Assembly: GCA_907165275.2 (NCBI GenBank)
Contig: OU015657.1
Span: 13,353,001-13,417,000, forward strand
Reading direction: 5' to 3'
Length of the DNA: 64,000 nucleotides
Source of the DNA: Zygaena filipendulae
Taxonomy: Eukaryota; Arthropoda; Insecta; Lepidoptera; Zygaenidae
In this document: in pieces, positions 43,650 through 54,379 of the stretch
Position numbering within the stretch: the stretch's first letter is position 1
How the letters are laid out: each line of letters starts with the position of its first letter
Program-made: the position numbers and the translations under genes
The notes under the pieces: generated by a model
Databases searched by the model: none
Seen by the model: only the letters and a program-made list of their open reading frames with translations
What the model was told of the DNA's origin: nothing

Positions 43650-44269
43650 TGTTATTTTGTGTACCTACGACACTCGCGTTATTACATGGGAGCGTCGCTG
43701 GAGAGCTGTAGGTATCAAGTCGTATGTTATAGGGAAAACTGTAGAATAGACTTGTTATTTTTTTAATATTTTAATGTAATATGAATCAATTATAATAAAA
43801 TTAATTAAACTGATTACCCTGTCCTTTTCTATACCCCTAACAACGTATGTGCCAAATTTCATGATGATCGGTTGAGTATTTAACGGTGAAAGTGTAATAA
43901 ATAACCATAAATAATAAAAAAAAATTGTTTACACTTGTATGTATTATAGCTTTTATTAGCTTTTGACCGCTTTCGTTATACCTACTGCTAAGAAGTTTAA
44001 CAACCTGCAGGAGTCAGTGTTCCTTATAACTATACCTATAATAGTTTGCCATCGGGCGAGATTGTGGACAAACGTGTGACCAATCTAATAAAAAATAACT
44101 TTCAATAAAAGCATCTCTACTCCACAGCGCCGGTTAACGTGTACGGCAATTAACCGTAGCGCGTCGCCGGGTCGAGCGAGCTGCGCGCACGCATACCGGT
44201 CAATTTGACCAATTGTCGCGTTCGGTGACCAGCGGGTGACCAGCGGGTGACGCCGCCGCGCGCCGCGTG
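43650..44269. other. No gene; L fragment inside
   Basis: About 43815-43905 reads ACCCTGTCCTTTTCTATACC and TTTCATGATGATCGGTTGAG, a middle piece of family L. A GC-rich region begins at about 44120. Confidence 0.5.
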
Positions 44270-44760
44270 GGAACGCCCCGCCCACCGCTGACTCACCTAT
44301 GGTCCCGGATCATAACTCGCAGCGCATCAGATCGTTTGACCTCGCCACAGAACCGTTGATGGGTCGCACGGAAACTTTCACTTGATTAATTTGTTGGGAT
44401 CGTCGAACGGAGCGTCGTCATTAATGAATGGAAATTTTTCACAGCCCCCTTAAAAATCTTTGTTTAGAAGAAAAGAATTTGGAAACAAATCGCCTTACAG
44501 ACCCAATCTGAAGGCTCCGCAATCAGCCAGGTATTCCCGACAAATTGGCCTTAATAAAATACTCCTTCTAATTAACGAGCCGGGATGCTCAAACAAATTC
44601 CCCGGGAGGGAGTCGGGGCGCCGCGGGTGTGGGGGCTGCGCGGCGGGGGGGTGCAGGGGAAAAATAATAAGAATCGCCTTAGATGGAAAGTGATCTGGCT
44701 TTAATGGAGGCGCGGTGCGTGGGCGGCGCGCGGGGCAGCAAGCAACGCCGGTTGATGGAA
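44270..44760. promoter_or_regulatory. Candidate conserved regulatory block
   Basis: Long non-repetitive block with many homeodomain-type cores: CACTTGATTAATTTGTTGGG, GTCGTCATTAATGAATGG, CCTTCTAATTAACGAGCC, GGCCTTAATAAAATACTCC, GGCTTTAATGGAGGCG, mixed with a G-tract stretch at 44624-44660. A TTG-started frame at 44460-44693 is not credible in a eukaryote. It looks like developmental enhancer sequence; inference. Confidence 0.4.
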
Positions 44761-44964
44761 CAAGGCTATTATTTGCTCGATATCTTGAAAAATAAAAAAA
44801 AACTTTTTAATAGGGACGAGGTGAAAAATCCTAATAATATCCAACGTGGTTGAACATAAAATAACACTTTCAACATTGAATGAGATTACCTATATCGCTT
44901 AGTTATTGAAACATTTTGGATTTCAGTTTTTTTAATCATAATAATTTGTAAGCGCCACCAAACA

Positions 44965-45015
44965 GTTTATTTATTTATTTATTTATTTATTCTTTATTGC
45001 ACGATAAGTACAAAT
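44965..45015 (-). repeat. (TTTA)n retroposon tail, reverse
   Basis: Six TTTA units, then TTCTTTATTGCACGATAAGT. Reversed it reads GCAATAAAG plus (TAAA)n. Confidence 0.65.
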
Positions 45016-45037
45016 GACGAACAGTTCTCGCTAGTTA

Positions 45038-45229
45038 ATTGTTATACTTATTATAAATGCGAATAAAGTTGGTTTATTTGTTTGCTTTCACTCCTTAACT
45101 ACCTATACTTAACCGATCATCATGTAATTATGCATAGGTACAAAGAAGGACATAGGGTATTTTTATCCAGTAATTCCCGCAAGAATTCCCAAATTAACGC
45201 GGGTGAAACCGCGGGGACCAGCTAGTACC
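45038..45229 (-). repeat. Family L repeat, reverse, full-length type
   Basis: ATACTTATTATAAATGCGAA, CCGATCATCATGTAATTATG, GTAATTCCCGCAAGAATTCC, ACGCGGGTGAAACCGCGGGG and CCAGCTAGTA. Confidence 0.85.
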
Positions 45230-45359
45230 TATTAATATATTATGTAGTTATACTTGCGCAAAGCCGCCGGAAACAAGCTGATAACTTTGTAAAACAACTG
45301 ATACAAGAATTAACCACCGAAGTTTTATATATTACTGCCATATTTCAGCGCTAACAACA

Positions 45360-45430
45360 TCGTTTAGGCGGAGGGCGTCTCCGTAACAAGCTCGGGTCCA
45401 GGGTTCGATGCCGGATCGTTATCAGTTGGA
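45360..45430 (+). other. tRNA-like fragment with B box
   Basis: GGGTTCGATGCCGG near 45398 fits the Pol III B box GGTTCGANNCC, but the A-box region (TTTAGGCGGAGGG) is a weak match. Possibly a decayed SINE head or tRNA pseudogene. Confidence 0.25.
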
Positions 45431-45863
45431 AGTTGCAGCGAGCCCTCGCGAACAGAGCCCACAGCAGAGTCCAGTTGATTTATACCCCGAGTTAATCCGA
45501 CTATTTACTAGTTTTAGTGGAAGGTAAAGAGGCCCTTTTTCCTTGGGCGGCAGAGCCTAATGTAATGAACGGTACATGTCATAAGCTGTGAGCGTGCTGG
45601 AAGATTAATTTAGGTACGTATTTGAACGTCATTAAAAGAAACCCCATGAAAAAAAATTTTTCTTAGCAATAGTGAATAATCAAAATCTAATAGGTTAACT
45701 GGAATTATTATACTTTACAATCTTTACAATCATCTATCATCAAATTAATATCAATCAATTTAATATCTTTAAAATATATTTAGAACTTCGGTTAGTTAAA
45801 ACTGAAGAGGCTAAAATACCTGGTTATATATCTAGAAGCAAAAAAATGAGAATTTATTAAAAT
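45431..45863. other. No gene seen
   Basis: Mixed to AT-rich; nothing recognised. Confidence 0.45.
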
Positions 45864-46025
45864 ACTAGCTGTTCCCCGTGGTTTCACTCGCGTCAATTTC
45901 GGAGATCCCGCAGGAATTCCGGGATAAAAAGTAACCTCTGTCCTTTCTGCACCCCTGAAAACGTGAATGAATAATTTCATGATGATCGGTTGAGCCGTTA
46001 AGGCGTGAAAGGGTAACAGATTAAT
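45864..46025 (+). repeat. Family L repeat, forward copy
   Basis: ACTAGCTGTTCCCCGTGGTT, GAATTCCGGGATAAAAAGTA, CATGATGATCGGTTGAGCCG, then GGCGTGAAAGGGTAACAGA. Confidence 0.85.
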
Positions 46026-47029
46026 AAAAAAATGGCAACTATGTACCAGCTAATGGGACCAGGCGGTTTTTTCTTGTTTAACTTTTGTTGCAAAAGGGAT
46101 TCAATTTCCATTATTAATATTTACAATAAAATAAACTCGAATTTATATACCTAGTGTTTAACTGTACACTGCGAGTACTGTGTTATTGTTTTCGTTTACT
46201 TTTTATGTGTTGTCCGCTTGCACTTGTGCCTTGCGCCGTTGGCCCTAGTAAAGACTGTTATCAGTCAGCCGGTGTGATGTATGCGCTGGGCCGCGGCCGC
46301 CCGGACAGACGCCGCCCGAGGCCTACGAATACATATAGTGAGCTGCAAGACAATGCCTACCACCATGTATATTGTATACACCTCACACACACCCTCACAC
46401 ACTAAATAGACGACTTCATATCGAGTGGTCATCATGCCGCTCCGCAAATAAAGACCCGACTTTGATTCCCGGTAGAGGAAGGTTGTGAAATTTGAAAATT
46501 GGCGTACCTAATCAAATCGTAGGCAATGAATCGGCAATCGTAGGCAATCGTTGGTATCCAATTCAATTTTAAAATCACTGAAAATGGAATTGATTTTGGA
46601 TGCTATTTTCTATATCCACGCAGTCATAGTTTGGTAAATTCGGATTTAAAAAATCTTTTGTACCTTTGTTTAAAATGACACGTATTTTTTTAACCGCTTG
46701 GTCAGACACTTGTCCATAATCTCGCTAGATGGGAAGCGAAGATAAGGACTAAGGTGTTACACGTCTACCAACTAAATACTTATTCACTCTACTCTTAAAG
46801 AGGTTCAAATTGTAGTTTTATTGTAATAGTAGCTTACAATCTACCTTTAAGTAACTTTAAGAACGAACACCATGAATGAAACAAAAAGAAAAATATTTAA
46901 ATTCGATTTTTTGCCAATTAGCTGTCAATTTCGCCTCCATGTTCGCATAGGTACCTACTTTCGCTTGTCTTCATCATCCGCCTGCACCGTTGGATGAAGT
47001 CATTCGAGTGAAGTAAGGAGATGCAATAT
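46026..47029. other. No recognised gene; GC patch
   Basis: GC-rich patch at about 46278-46325 (GGGCCGCGGCCGCCCGGACA) downstream of an unrecognised 83-codon frame. Near 46455 a CTTTGATTCCCGG word resembles a B box without a partner. Confidence 0.35.
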
Positions 47030-47165
47030 CACGAAGACGTAGCACTCGCGAGCGCTTCCCGGCGCTACGTGACTGCATGCAAATGACGCTTTAGCCGCCG
47101 ACTGTACGGCGGGAGATGCCTCGCCGTCGCCGTGCCGCCCTGAGCTATTGCACTTGCAGTTATGA
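47030..47165. promoter_or_regulatory. GC-rich island with octamer
   Basis: CGCGAGCGCTTCCCGGCGCT, a perfect octamer ATGCAAAT at 47077-47084 (GCATGCAAATGACGC), and CGCCGTCGCCGTGCCGCCCT. Bordered on the right by a family L copy. Candidate enhancer. Confidence 0.35.
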
Positions 47166-47167
47166 AG

Positions 47168-47300
47168 AACTAGCTGTTACCCGCGGTTTTACTTATGTGT
47201 ACCTACGTGTATGCAAAATTTCATGATGACAGGTTCAATAATTAAGGTGTGAAAATGTCACAGACAGCTAATTAGTTTCGTATTTTAAATATTAGCATGG
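47168..47300 (+). repeat. Family L repeat, internally deleted
   Basis: AACTAGCTGTTACCCGCGGT then directly GTATGCAAAATTTCATGATG and TATTTTAAATATTAGCATGG. The central CGGGAATTCC block is missing. Confidence 0.75.
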
Positions 47301-47839
47301 ATAACTATGCCTCATGATTTCGTGCGTGTGATATTCGTAATTCACTCGGGAACTCTAACTTTCTACCCCTTAATCTGAAATCGTACAGAAATAGATGCAC
47401 CTGCACTGAAGATTAATGACGCTACCACTGAGACAAAAATAGATTAGACCTAATAACGAATAAAACCGAATTAAATAATACCATCAACTAGAATAGACTG
47501 CATGTTCGATATAGTCTGCGTCGGCACCTCTAGCGTAGTGGCCAGTAGTGGGCTCCAGCAGTGGGCAAGAGCGGTAGAGTGGGCACCATATGCGCCCGAA
47601 GCGAGCTCACATGTCCACGGACGAAATACACATATACATCGGACAGCTCGCGTGATATGAAATCTGCTTTACGGCCATAAGGCATGGGACGCACTGAACT
47701 CTGTCGACCACGACTTGGAGGTAAGATCGTGATTTACTATATTACCCCAGATACACAGACGGACACGCAAAATATTTCCATACAAATAACCTGTGAGCAG
47801 GTTTTTTATTGGTACAGTTTGGCGCCTGACAGCAGTCAC
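47301..47839. other. No gene seen
   Basis: A piece at about 47325-47390 (AATTCACTCGGGAACTCTAA) resembles family L. The part near 47540-47590 (GGCCAGTAGTGGGCTCCAGC; AGTGGGCAAGAGCGG) may be LINE-derived. Confidence 0.4.
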
Positions 47840-48003
47840 TAACAAAAACACAAAACTAAAAAAGCTAAAAATAAAAATCTAAAAATAACAAAATACCGAT
47901 TTAATTAGTTTTGTGTTTTTGGAAGTCGGTTTTAATTTTTTTGTTAAAAAAAAAACATACATACAATCGAACATAAAACCCCCTCCTGTTTGGAAGTCGG
48001 TTA
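47840..48003 (+). repeat. Short foldback relative plus tail repeat
   Basis: ACACAAAACTAAAAAAGCTA and AACAAAATACCGATTTAATT then AGTTTTGTGTTTTTGGAAGT: a shortened version of the foldback at 33942-34382. An A-run, ACATACATACAATCG and GTTTGGAAGTCGGTTA follow. Confidence 0.7.
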
Positions 48004-48134
48004 AAAATGACTAAATATGTATGTCTATGTCGTATGCGTAAGTATGAATTTTAACGTAAAAAATTTCAGTAACGAAAATTGACATATTTTGGTTTATTTT
48101 CTTGTTTTTATATCGACGACACTTTATAAGAAAA

Positions 48135-48345
48135 TTCATGCGGGAATTCCAGAATAAACTATACGTATATGGTATACGTATAGGTTTACACACCTTCCTC
48201 TTGAATCACTCTATCTATTAAAAAAAATCGCATCAAAATTCGTTAGGTACCGTTTTAAAGATCTAAGCATAGGTAGGTACATAGGGACAAACAGACAGCG
48301 GGAAGTGACTTTGTTTTTATACTTTGTATGTAGTGATTGGTATGG
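48135..48345 (+). repeat. Family L-like repeat, second subfamily
   Basis: GCGGGAATTCCAGAATAAAC, ACCTTCCTCTTGAATCACTC, CCGTTTTAAAGATCTAAGCA and CAGACAGCGGGAAGTGACTT. The same subfamily is at 57375-57580. Confidence 0.75.
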
Positions 48346-49103
48346 CACTGTGTATCTAGGAGCAATGTATAATTTTCTTTACATTAATGGTTAAAATTAT
48401 GCAAAAAAAAACGCCAACTTCACAATTCCTATACGTGAACTTTCTAAACTAGATCAATTCCCGGTAGGTACTTTTTGACCGAGTAACATGTGTTTTTCCT
48501 TACAACAGGGATCATTCATGACACACATATATTGTTATAAATACTACGTTTATGACCCCTATGAAAGTATTGCATTGTCTAAAATAAAGACAGACCATTA
48601 AAAAGCTTTTACTAAGCACATAAAATGGTTGTAAAATTTGGATTTATGGTTACTTCTTTTACGACAGGTGTGAGTTGAGAGATCACAGCTACGGGATATT
48701 GAAATCAAGGCCGTCAGAAAACTTCTATGTCACTCTATGACAGCTTTGCCCATTGTCAAATAAAAGTCGCCTGAAAATTACCTACAGGATTTTTTTTCCA
48801 TGTGGCAACAGGCGCTTCAGATAAGTAGGCGCACTATTCATGCCAGTGCAGCATCAGTTAAAGAAAGATGTTTGTTAGATCAAAATGACAATTTGTTTTC
48901 GTACAATTTGACCAACGTTCACAATATTGTTTTTTCCCATCAAGTCTCATTGACATATTTATTTTGGAAGTTGCCGTATAATAAAAAAAACAAAATCAAT
49001 GCTTTTCGATTGAAAGTGATGTGACAGTTCAGTTATGATTAGGTACCATTTTTGTTGTTTTTTCTTTTTCAATAAGCGTATTTAACATTTTAAAGTGCGG
49101 CTA
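48346..49103. other. No gene seen
   Basis: AT-rich; a 74-codon frame at 48800-49024 is unrecognised. Confidence 0.45.
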
Positions 49104-49134
49104 GCCCTCTAAGTCAAGTTGACAATCTATAAAT

Positions 49135-49369
49135 GGATATAGATAAGCAATAGTGTGTTAACCCACATTGGAGAAATTTCGAATAAATCGCGTTTTGAAA
49201 TCATATCGTCATTTTGTTTCAGCATTTTTTTATGTGTAAAGGTTTTTTGGTATTTAAACAATGTAATAAGGTAAATACATAATTAAAAAACGCTCAATAA
49301 CTCTCAATAAAGCGTTTTGAATCAATAACTTAATATTGTGGGTTAACATGTTATTGCTTATCTGCGTCC
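49135..49369. mobile_element. MITE family B, copy B3 (nested in C3)
   Basis: 235 bp, GGATATAGATAAGCAATAGT to the complement of GGACGCAGATAAGCAATAAC. AAAT at 49131-49134 is repeated at 49370-49373. Interior as in B1 and B2. Confidence 0.9.
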
Positions 49370-49462
49370 AAATAATCGTTACCGCTATAGAAAACTAAGT
49401 AACGTATCGCCATGTCACGGGGTCACGAGAAAAATGATCCTCCATTAATTTTAATACTTATA

Positions 49463-49535
49463 ACTAGCTGTGTCCCGCGGTTTCACCCGCGTTGTTTTCA
49501 GAGATCTTGCGGGAATATCGGGATAAAAGGTAGGC
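49463..49535 (+). repeat. Family L head fragment inside C3
   Basis: AACTAGCTGTGTCCCGCGGT, CACCCGCGTTGTTTTCAGAG, GCGGGAATATCGGGATAAAA, then cut off. Confidence 0.75.
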
Positions 49536-49596
49536 TAAGCTAGTTACTCCTTACAACACCAGAACCAATATAGATTTTCAACTTGACTAACGGACC

Positions 49597-50006
49597 TGAT
49601 TAGTGCACATCCGGCGCAGTGTGCCCGCGCCCTATGTCCGACGCGACTCTGTTCGCCCGCGACTTCACTGCGGTTCGACAGCGACCCGGCAGCGACACAC
49701 GGACCGCTGGCTCCGCCGCGTATTATTACATCGTTTCCTTTTATATTAAGACATTTTGTCAAGTGATGCAGTTGTAGAGACAAGTGGAGAGTTGCAGAAT
49801 TGAAATATCTCAGCAGGAGATACGAGAGTATTGGCATTTGGCACACTTGCTATTTTCAAATCGCTGACTTCAACGTAGCGATACGAAACATACGTTGCGA
49901 TGGTATAGCGGTGCGGTGATATTACCGCAATAAAGACCGCTAACGAGCCGAGACTCTAAGACCTAAGTTGAACAAAAGGTCGTTATGATCTTGAATTATT
50001 TATTAA
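49597..50006. other. No gene; GC patch
   Basis: GC-rich at about 49605-49730 (CATCCGGCGCAGTGTGCCCG; GACCCGGCAGCGACACACGG). The minus-strand 100-codon frame over it is unrecognised. Confidence 0.35.
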
Positions 50007-50240
50007 CTAGCTGTGTCCTACGGCTTCACCCGTGATAATTTTGGAGATTCAAATCAAATCAAATCAAATCAAATATACTTTATTGCACACACAGTAGAAG
50101 ACATAATTCCGAGATAATGAGTCTCTATGTCCTTTTCTATAATAATAACGTGTATGCAAAATATCACGATGATCGGTCGTGTAGTTAAGGAGGGAAACCT
50201 AACAAACAAAAAAACTCACATCGCATTCATAATAAGGATT
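50007..50240 (+). repeat. Family L repeat interrupted by a tiny retroposon
   Basis: AACTAGCTGTGTCCTACGGC, then after an insertion CATAATTCCGAGATAATGAG, CACGATGATCGGTCGTGTAG and TCGCATTCATAATAAGGAT. Both halves are in correct order around the foreign segment. Confidence 0.8.
50045..50100 (-). mobile_element. Severely 5'-truncated retroposon tail
   Basis: TTCAAATCAAATCAAATCAA then ATATACTTTATTGCACACAC. Read on the reverse strand it is GTGTGCAATAAAGTATA followed by (TTTGA)n: a poly-A signal and tail with almost no body, inserted inside family L. Confidence 0.7.
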
Positions 50241-50459
50241 TTATTATTGTACTAAGTAATCCTAAGAAATCTTTGAATTTTAATTTGATCATATATTTAA
50301 AAGTAAAATTATTTAAACTTATTCAACAGGCAGACAATTTTCTAACACTAAACCTATATAGGTACCTACAACAACCGCCCACTCCGAGTATAATCACCGT
50401 CCATAAATGATGAATGCGAACATTCACTTGACACTTAATCTGTCTGTACCTATCAAGTG

Positions 50460-50660
50460 GTCACCTGAAATCGGTCGGCGCCTCTCCGGCGGCCGGAGGG
50501 TGAAGCCGGGCGGAGTGTGGTGGGGTGGGGCGCGGGGCGCGGGGGGCGGGGGGGTGGAGGGTAGATTAATTACTGTTTGATACCGCTACATGGGCGCCGC
50601 CCGCCCCAGGTACCGATGACTGACAGCCCGGTGACTCGGCTGGCTCGGCCTGGCACTGTG
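50460..50660. promoter_or_regulatory. GC-rich island with long G tracts
   Basis: CGGCGCCTCTCCGGCGGCCG, G-runs at 50522-50561, then GTAGATTAATTACTGTTTGA (homeodomain ATTAATTA core) and CCCCAGGTACCGATGACTGACA. Candidate enhancer and G-quadruplex former. Confidence 0.35.
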
Positions 50661-51204
50661 CGGGGAAATGGATTTCGTAGGTATGTATAGAATCTAGATA
50701 TTTCACCAAACTACAAGATATACGGTATTATTGGTAATTCTATCTGATACTCTCACAAGCTAGAGTTCTTTAAAAATATTATAAAAAATATCTTGGAATA
50801 TAAATATAATAAAGAGATAGTATAAACTTTATAATTTAATTCTATCTTAAAATTGATAAATGTTACTTATAAAAATAAATAGCTACTCAAAATACCAACT
50901 ACTTAAACAAGTACTTAATTAAAGTACCTATGTGATACATCTTGCTCTCTCCGAATTTGAAATGTTTTGTACTGTGCCCTATAAACAGGGTCCATAAAGA
51001 ACTGTATACTAACTACCTCAACACCTTATGTTACTTAATGGATGTGCAATAAATAAATAAATAAATAAATAAATCTGTTCATGTTTATTCATGTTAGGTA
51101 GGTATAAGTATAGCGTGATCACCTCGCAAATATACCAAGAGATATCCCAGCATACTGTATATCTAAAAAGTAGAGCAAAATCATAATCCATAGGTATACT
51201 ACTA
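50661..51204. other. AT-rich, no gene seen
   Basis: Holds a reverse-type retroposon tail (GTGCAATAAATAAATAAATA) at about 51045-51075. Confidence 0.5.
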
Positions 51205-51423
51205 CTATAGATGTGAAAGTAATAGTCTATCTGTCTGTTTATTACCTTTTCACGCTTAACTACTAAACCAATCATCATAAACCAATTTTATTTTTATTTT
51301 ATTTATTTTAATAAAGTCTTTCATAGACTTACACCACAGAGAAACATAGGGTACTTATTATCCGGGAATTCCCGCTGGAACTCCGAAATTAGCGCAGTTG
51401 AAACAGCTGGGGAACAGCTAGTA
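51205..51423 (-). repeat. Family L repeat, reverse copy
   Basis: GATGTGAAAGTAATAGTCTA, TCTGTCTGTTTATTACC, GGGAATTCCCGCTGGAACTC and GGGGAACAGCTAGTAG. An ATTTTATTTATTTTAATAAA segment in the middle is extra. Confidence 0.8.
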
Positions 51424-51474
51424 GCAAAAGTAATTACAAATACCAGTGCGCTTTTTGAATTTCATTTTTATCGA

Positions 51475-51715
51475 TACATCGGAAAAATCGTCGATATGAA
51501 AACCGCTCGGAACCCCGAACGGCTTCCGGCGGACGGTCCGGCACGGCGCGCGGCGTGCGGCGCCGGGGGGCGGCCGTGTGTTCCACGTGTATTAATTACC
51601 GACGAGCCCGTGTCGGCGATGGGCTAAGTAATGACCCTTGTACATTTGACAGCCGCCCGCCGGCAGGTGCCGTGGAGTGAGGTCGCCGCTTATTGCCGGA
51701 TGGGATCACGTTAAA
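51475..51715. promoter_or_regulatory. GC-rich homeobox-site island
   Basis: CGGCGCGCGGCGTGCGGCGC, then CACGTGTATTAATTACCGAC, GGGCTAAGTAATGACCC, CATTTGACAGCCGC (TGIF/Hth-like TGACAG). Dense, non-repetitive, strongly contrasted to the flanks. Confidence 0.4.
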
Positions 51716-52069
51716 AATTGTTTACCTGCGTCGATTACATATTCGATAATGAATCTGTAGCACAAATAAGGGAATTTGAATTTTCGTAAATGAAGTCTGA
51801 TCGAGTATTTCTATTGAAATTTTATGCATAAATTTGGTCATCTTTTATTATGCAGAATAGTTAAGTAATTCTTGACTTACTTGTTAAATAAATAACTTGT
51901 TCTACATACCAGTATATAACGTAAGACTTTGTAAACATAATGCTCAAGTGGGTAAGAGGTATCTATGCTGAAATTATGTATATAAGTGGGTATATCAACT
52001 AGAAATTATTTATTTGTTATCAATATCATAAATACGCATATGTAGAGTCGAAGGTAGAGCGAATCGCAG
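51716..52069. other. AT-rich, no gene seen
   Basis: No motif or repeat recognised. Confidence 0.5.
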
Positions 52070-52190
52070 CCTCTCTACCTACCCCAGCGCGGCCGGCCGG
52101 CAGCCATTAGCGAGATATGAAAGAACAGGTCAGCGCCGGCCCTAATCGACGCCGCCATCCATCACCCACGTGAAAAGGTGGGAGTACAGT
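52070..52190. promoter_or_regulatory. GC-rich island
   Basis: CCAGCGCGGCCGGCCGGCAG then CCATTAGCGAG, GCCGGCCCTAATCGACGCC and CCCACGTGAAAAGGTGGG (E-box). Candidate regulatory element in the 50-55 kb cluster. Confidence 0.35.
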
Positions 52191-52262
52191 CGGCTACACA
52201 TATATGTGTCGGTATTTGCGTGAGGGTAGAAATAAAATCTGACTAATTGACTTTATACGAAA

Positions 52263-52490
52263 CAAGCTGTCCTCTTTGTAGTTTCACCAGCGACGCCAGC
52301 GTTTCAGGAACTCTTTGTATTGCGATGAAAAAAGTAAAAATAATATAGCTTACCTGTCATCCAAGACCTAAACACTCGTAATACCCTATAATGTTTGTTT
52401 AAAGGGTCCCTTGATAAATCTCTATCGGTAAAAGACTAAATTTATTCAATAGTTCCAAAGATTATCCTCACAAACAAAGAAACTTAAATC
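52263..52490 (+). repeat. Family L repeat, decayed
   Basis: CAAGCTGTCCTCTTTGTAGT, TTTCAGGAACTCTTTGTATT, TCCAAAGATTATCCTCACAA. Order preserved, many substitutions. Confidence 0.55.
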
Positions 52491-53849
52491 GAGGATCAAC
52501 CCAGGCTCTAACTACATATTCACACGAGAGAAATTTGCAGGATTGATTGTGATATGCGATTTAGAAATGTAAAAATAAGTACCTATTTAAAAAATATATA
52601 CCTATTTAAATATATAAATTCGAGAGTTTTTCTACGTATGGATTTTAAGATTAAGAATAACGCAATGCAAGTACTTGATTCACCCACACCGAAGTATCTT
52701 TTTTGTTTAAAATGATTTTTTTATTGTTTCTGTCAGAAATATTATATACTTAATGAATTCATGAAATTGTTATTATATTTTACAGTTTCTATATTATATT
52801 CGCGTTCGACACGACGTGAGGGCAGGGCTGTGGCCCGCCGGACAGTGCAGCGGTTCCAGCGCCGCGCCGCGCCAACCCTGCCAGCGGCGCGCCGACTCAT
52901 CGCGGCGATACCGAACCGTTCCATCACTGCACTGTGTAGCTGTCACTATCAAAACGTTATTACTTATTACACATTGTACCTTAATTTTTTAGTAGGTATG
53001 TATGAATGTTATTGTAAGTTTCAGATCAATTTGATCAATCGATTATTGTAATCTGACGGTTTATGTAAGCCTTCAGATATAAGCGAATGATTGAAACTCA
53101 CCATGCTGTCGTATTATGTAAATAAATAAATATTTTTTAACGTATGTATGGACACAATAATATGGTACCTACCTACTAAGAACCGATGACGATGCAATAA
53201 TTATTTGATTCTTATCAGGTCTCAGGATCATCAAGTTATGATTTCACACCGATTTACAATAATAATATGTTCAAAAGCTCTAAATGATTTCAGATTAAAA
53301 AGTAGTTTGATTATTGTATAACAGGTAGAGCTAGGATACTTTTTAGTTTCTAATTAGATGGGACTTGAATGAATATGTCTCACGAATAAACTAAAAACAT
53401 TTTTGGAATTTGGATTTTAAATTAAAAGCTACAAGTGGTTAGAAAAAAAAGAGAGAGAGAGAGAGAAAGAGAAAAACATTATATTTAATATGCAAGAAAT
53501 TATGCATTAAAATTCAAAGAAATAATAATAAACAAAAGCATGGGATGCTTGTTGTTACCTACAATATTTAATAGAATGACTCTACTATACTCTATAACTA
53601 ATGATAAAAGTTCAAAGCTTTCTAGTTCTTTCTAAATTATTATGTACGTAGGTAGTTCTCATTTTTGACAATTATAAAGATTATATTGCACTTTTTACTT
53701 CATACGTTATTTCAGAAAGCATAGGTAATATTGTTACACTTTTTTAAAAACTCCTTTACTAGCTATATTACCCATTTGCAAATACACACATTAATCTCCG
53801 TCGGAGTAATAAATAAACAGGATTAGGCAGCTTCTGCATGGATGCAATC
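52491..53849. other. No recognised gene; GC patch and (GA)n
   Basis: GC-rich patch at about 52795-52925 (CGGTTCCAGCGCCGCGCCGC), open on both strands by composition. A (GA)8 run lies at 53451-53466. The rest is AT-rich. Confidence 0.4.
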
Positions 53850-54130
53850 AGAGGACGCATCTGCAAACCAGGTTCGCGCCATAAGGTGACGCGCGCGCCT
53901 CGGCCGCGCTAATCCATTAGCCACCTCTCGTTCCATATTTAATTCAAATACCTCGCATCCCCCCCGCCCCCGCCCCCACCCGCTCACCTAAGCAATTGTC
54001 CGCGCGCACATGTCGCTGCCCCGACTACGTATAAAATTTGATAAATCGCCCGCCAACATGTGAACTACCCTCTTAGCTTAAACGGTCCGCAGACTCTGCG
54101 CTCCCCGCGATCCAAATCGGACTCTAATTC
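53850..54130. promoter_or_regulatory. GC-rich homeobox-site island
   Basis: GACGCGCGCGCCTCGGCCGC, GCTAATCCATTAGCCACC (TAATCC and CATTAG), C-runs at 53959-53981, then ACCTAAGCAATTGTCCGC and GTATAAAATTTGATAAATCG (TATA-like, GATAA). Candidate enhancer or promoter. Confidence 0.4.
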
Positions 54131-54379
54131 AAATCGTTACCATCACTTTTCGAGTGGCGCACCGAAATATATGTTATCATCGTTTAGCAGCGTCTCGATC
54201 TAAACACTCCTATAGTGTGCAATGTATTTTCAGTTGTATTCGCACTAAGACTGGGTTTAGTTTCGTTCGAAGAGTGAGAAGAGACAATTGTACGGTTTGA
54301 CGAGCAGTATGGCGAATGCACTTTAGTGAATGCCCGTGCAGTAACAGATTTCGCGAGGGAGGCCCGAGGTAAGATAATG

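Larger units (their letters stand above)
49104..49596. mobile_element. MITE family C, copy C3, twice interrupted
   Basis: Left end GCCCTCTAAGTCAAGTTGAC, right end (inverted) GGTCCGTTAGTCAAGTTGAA. Between them, C-type interior (CGTTACCGCTATAGAAAACT; GCCATGTCACGGGGTCACG) is broken by MITE B3 (49135-49369) and an L head fragment (49463-49535). The nesting gives the order: C inserted first, B3 and L afterwards. Confidence 0.8.

Noticed and set aside
44460..44693. 77-codon frame through the GC-rich block
   Set aside because: Starts at TTG and spans low-complexity GC text; no credible eukaryotic start or domain.
45360..45430. tRNA gene from the GGTTCGATGCC box
   Set aside because: The A box is poor and no cloverleaf can be drawn with confidence; listed only as a tRNA-like fragment.
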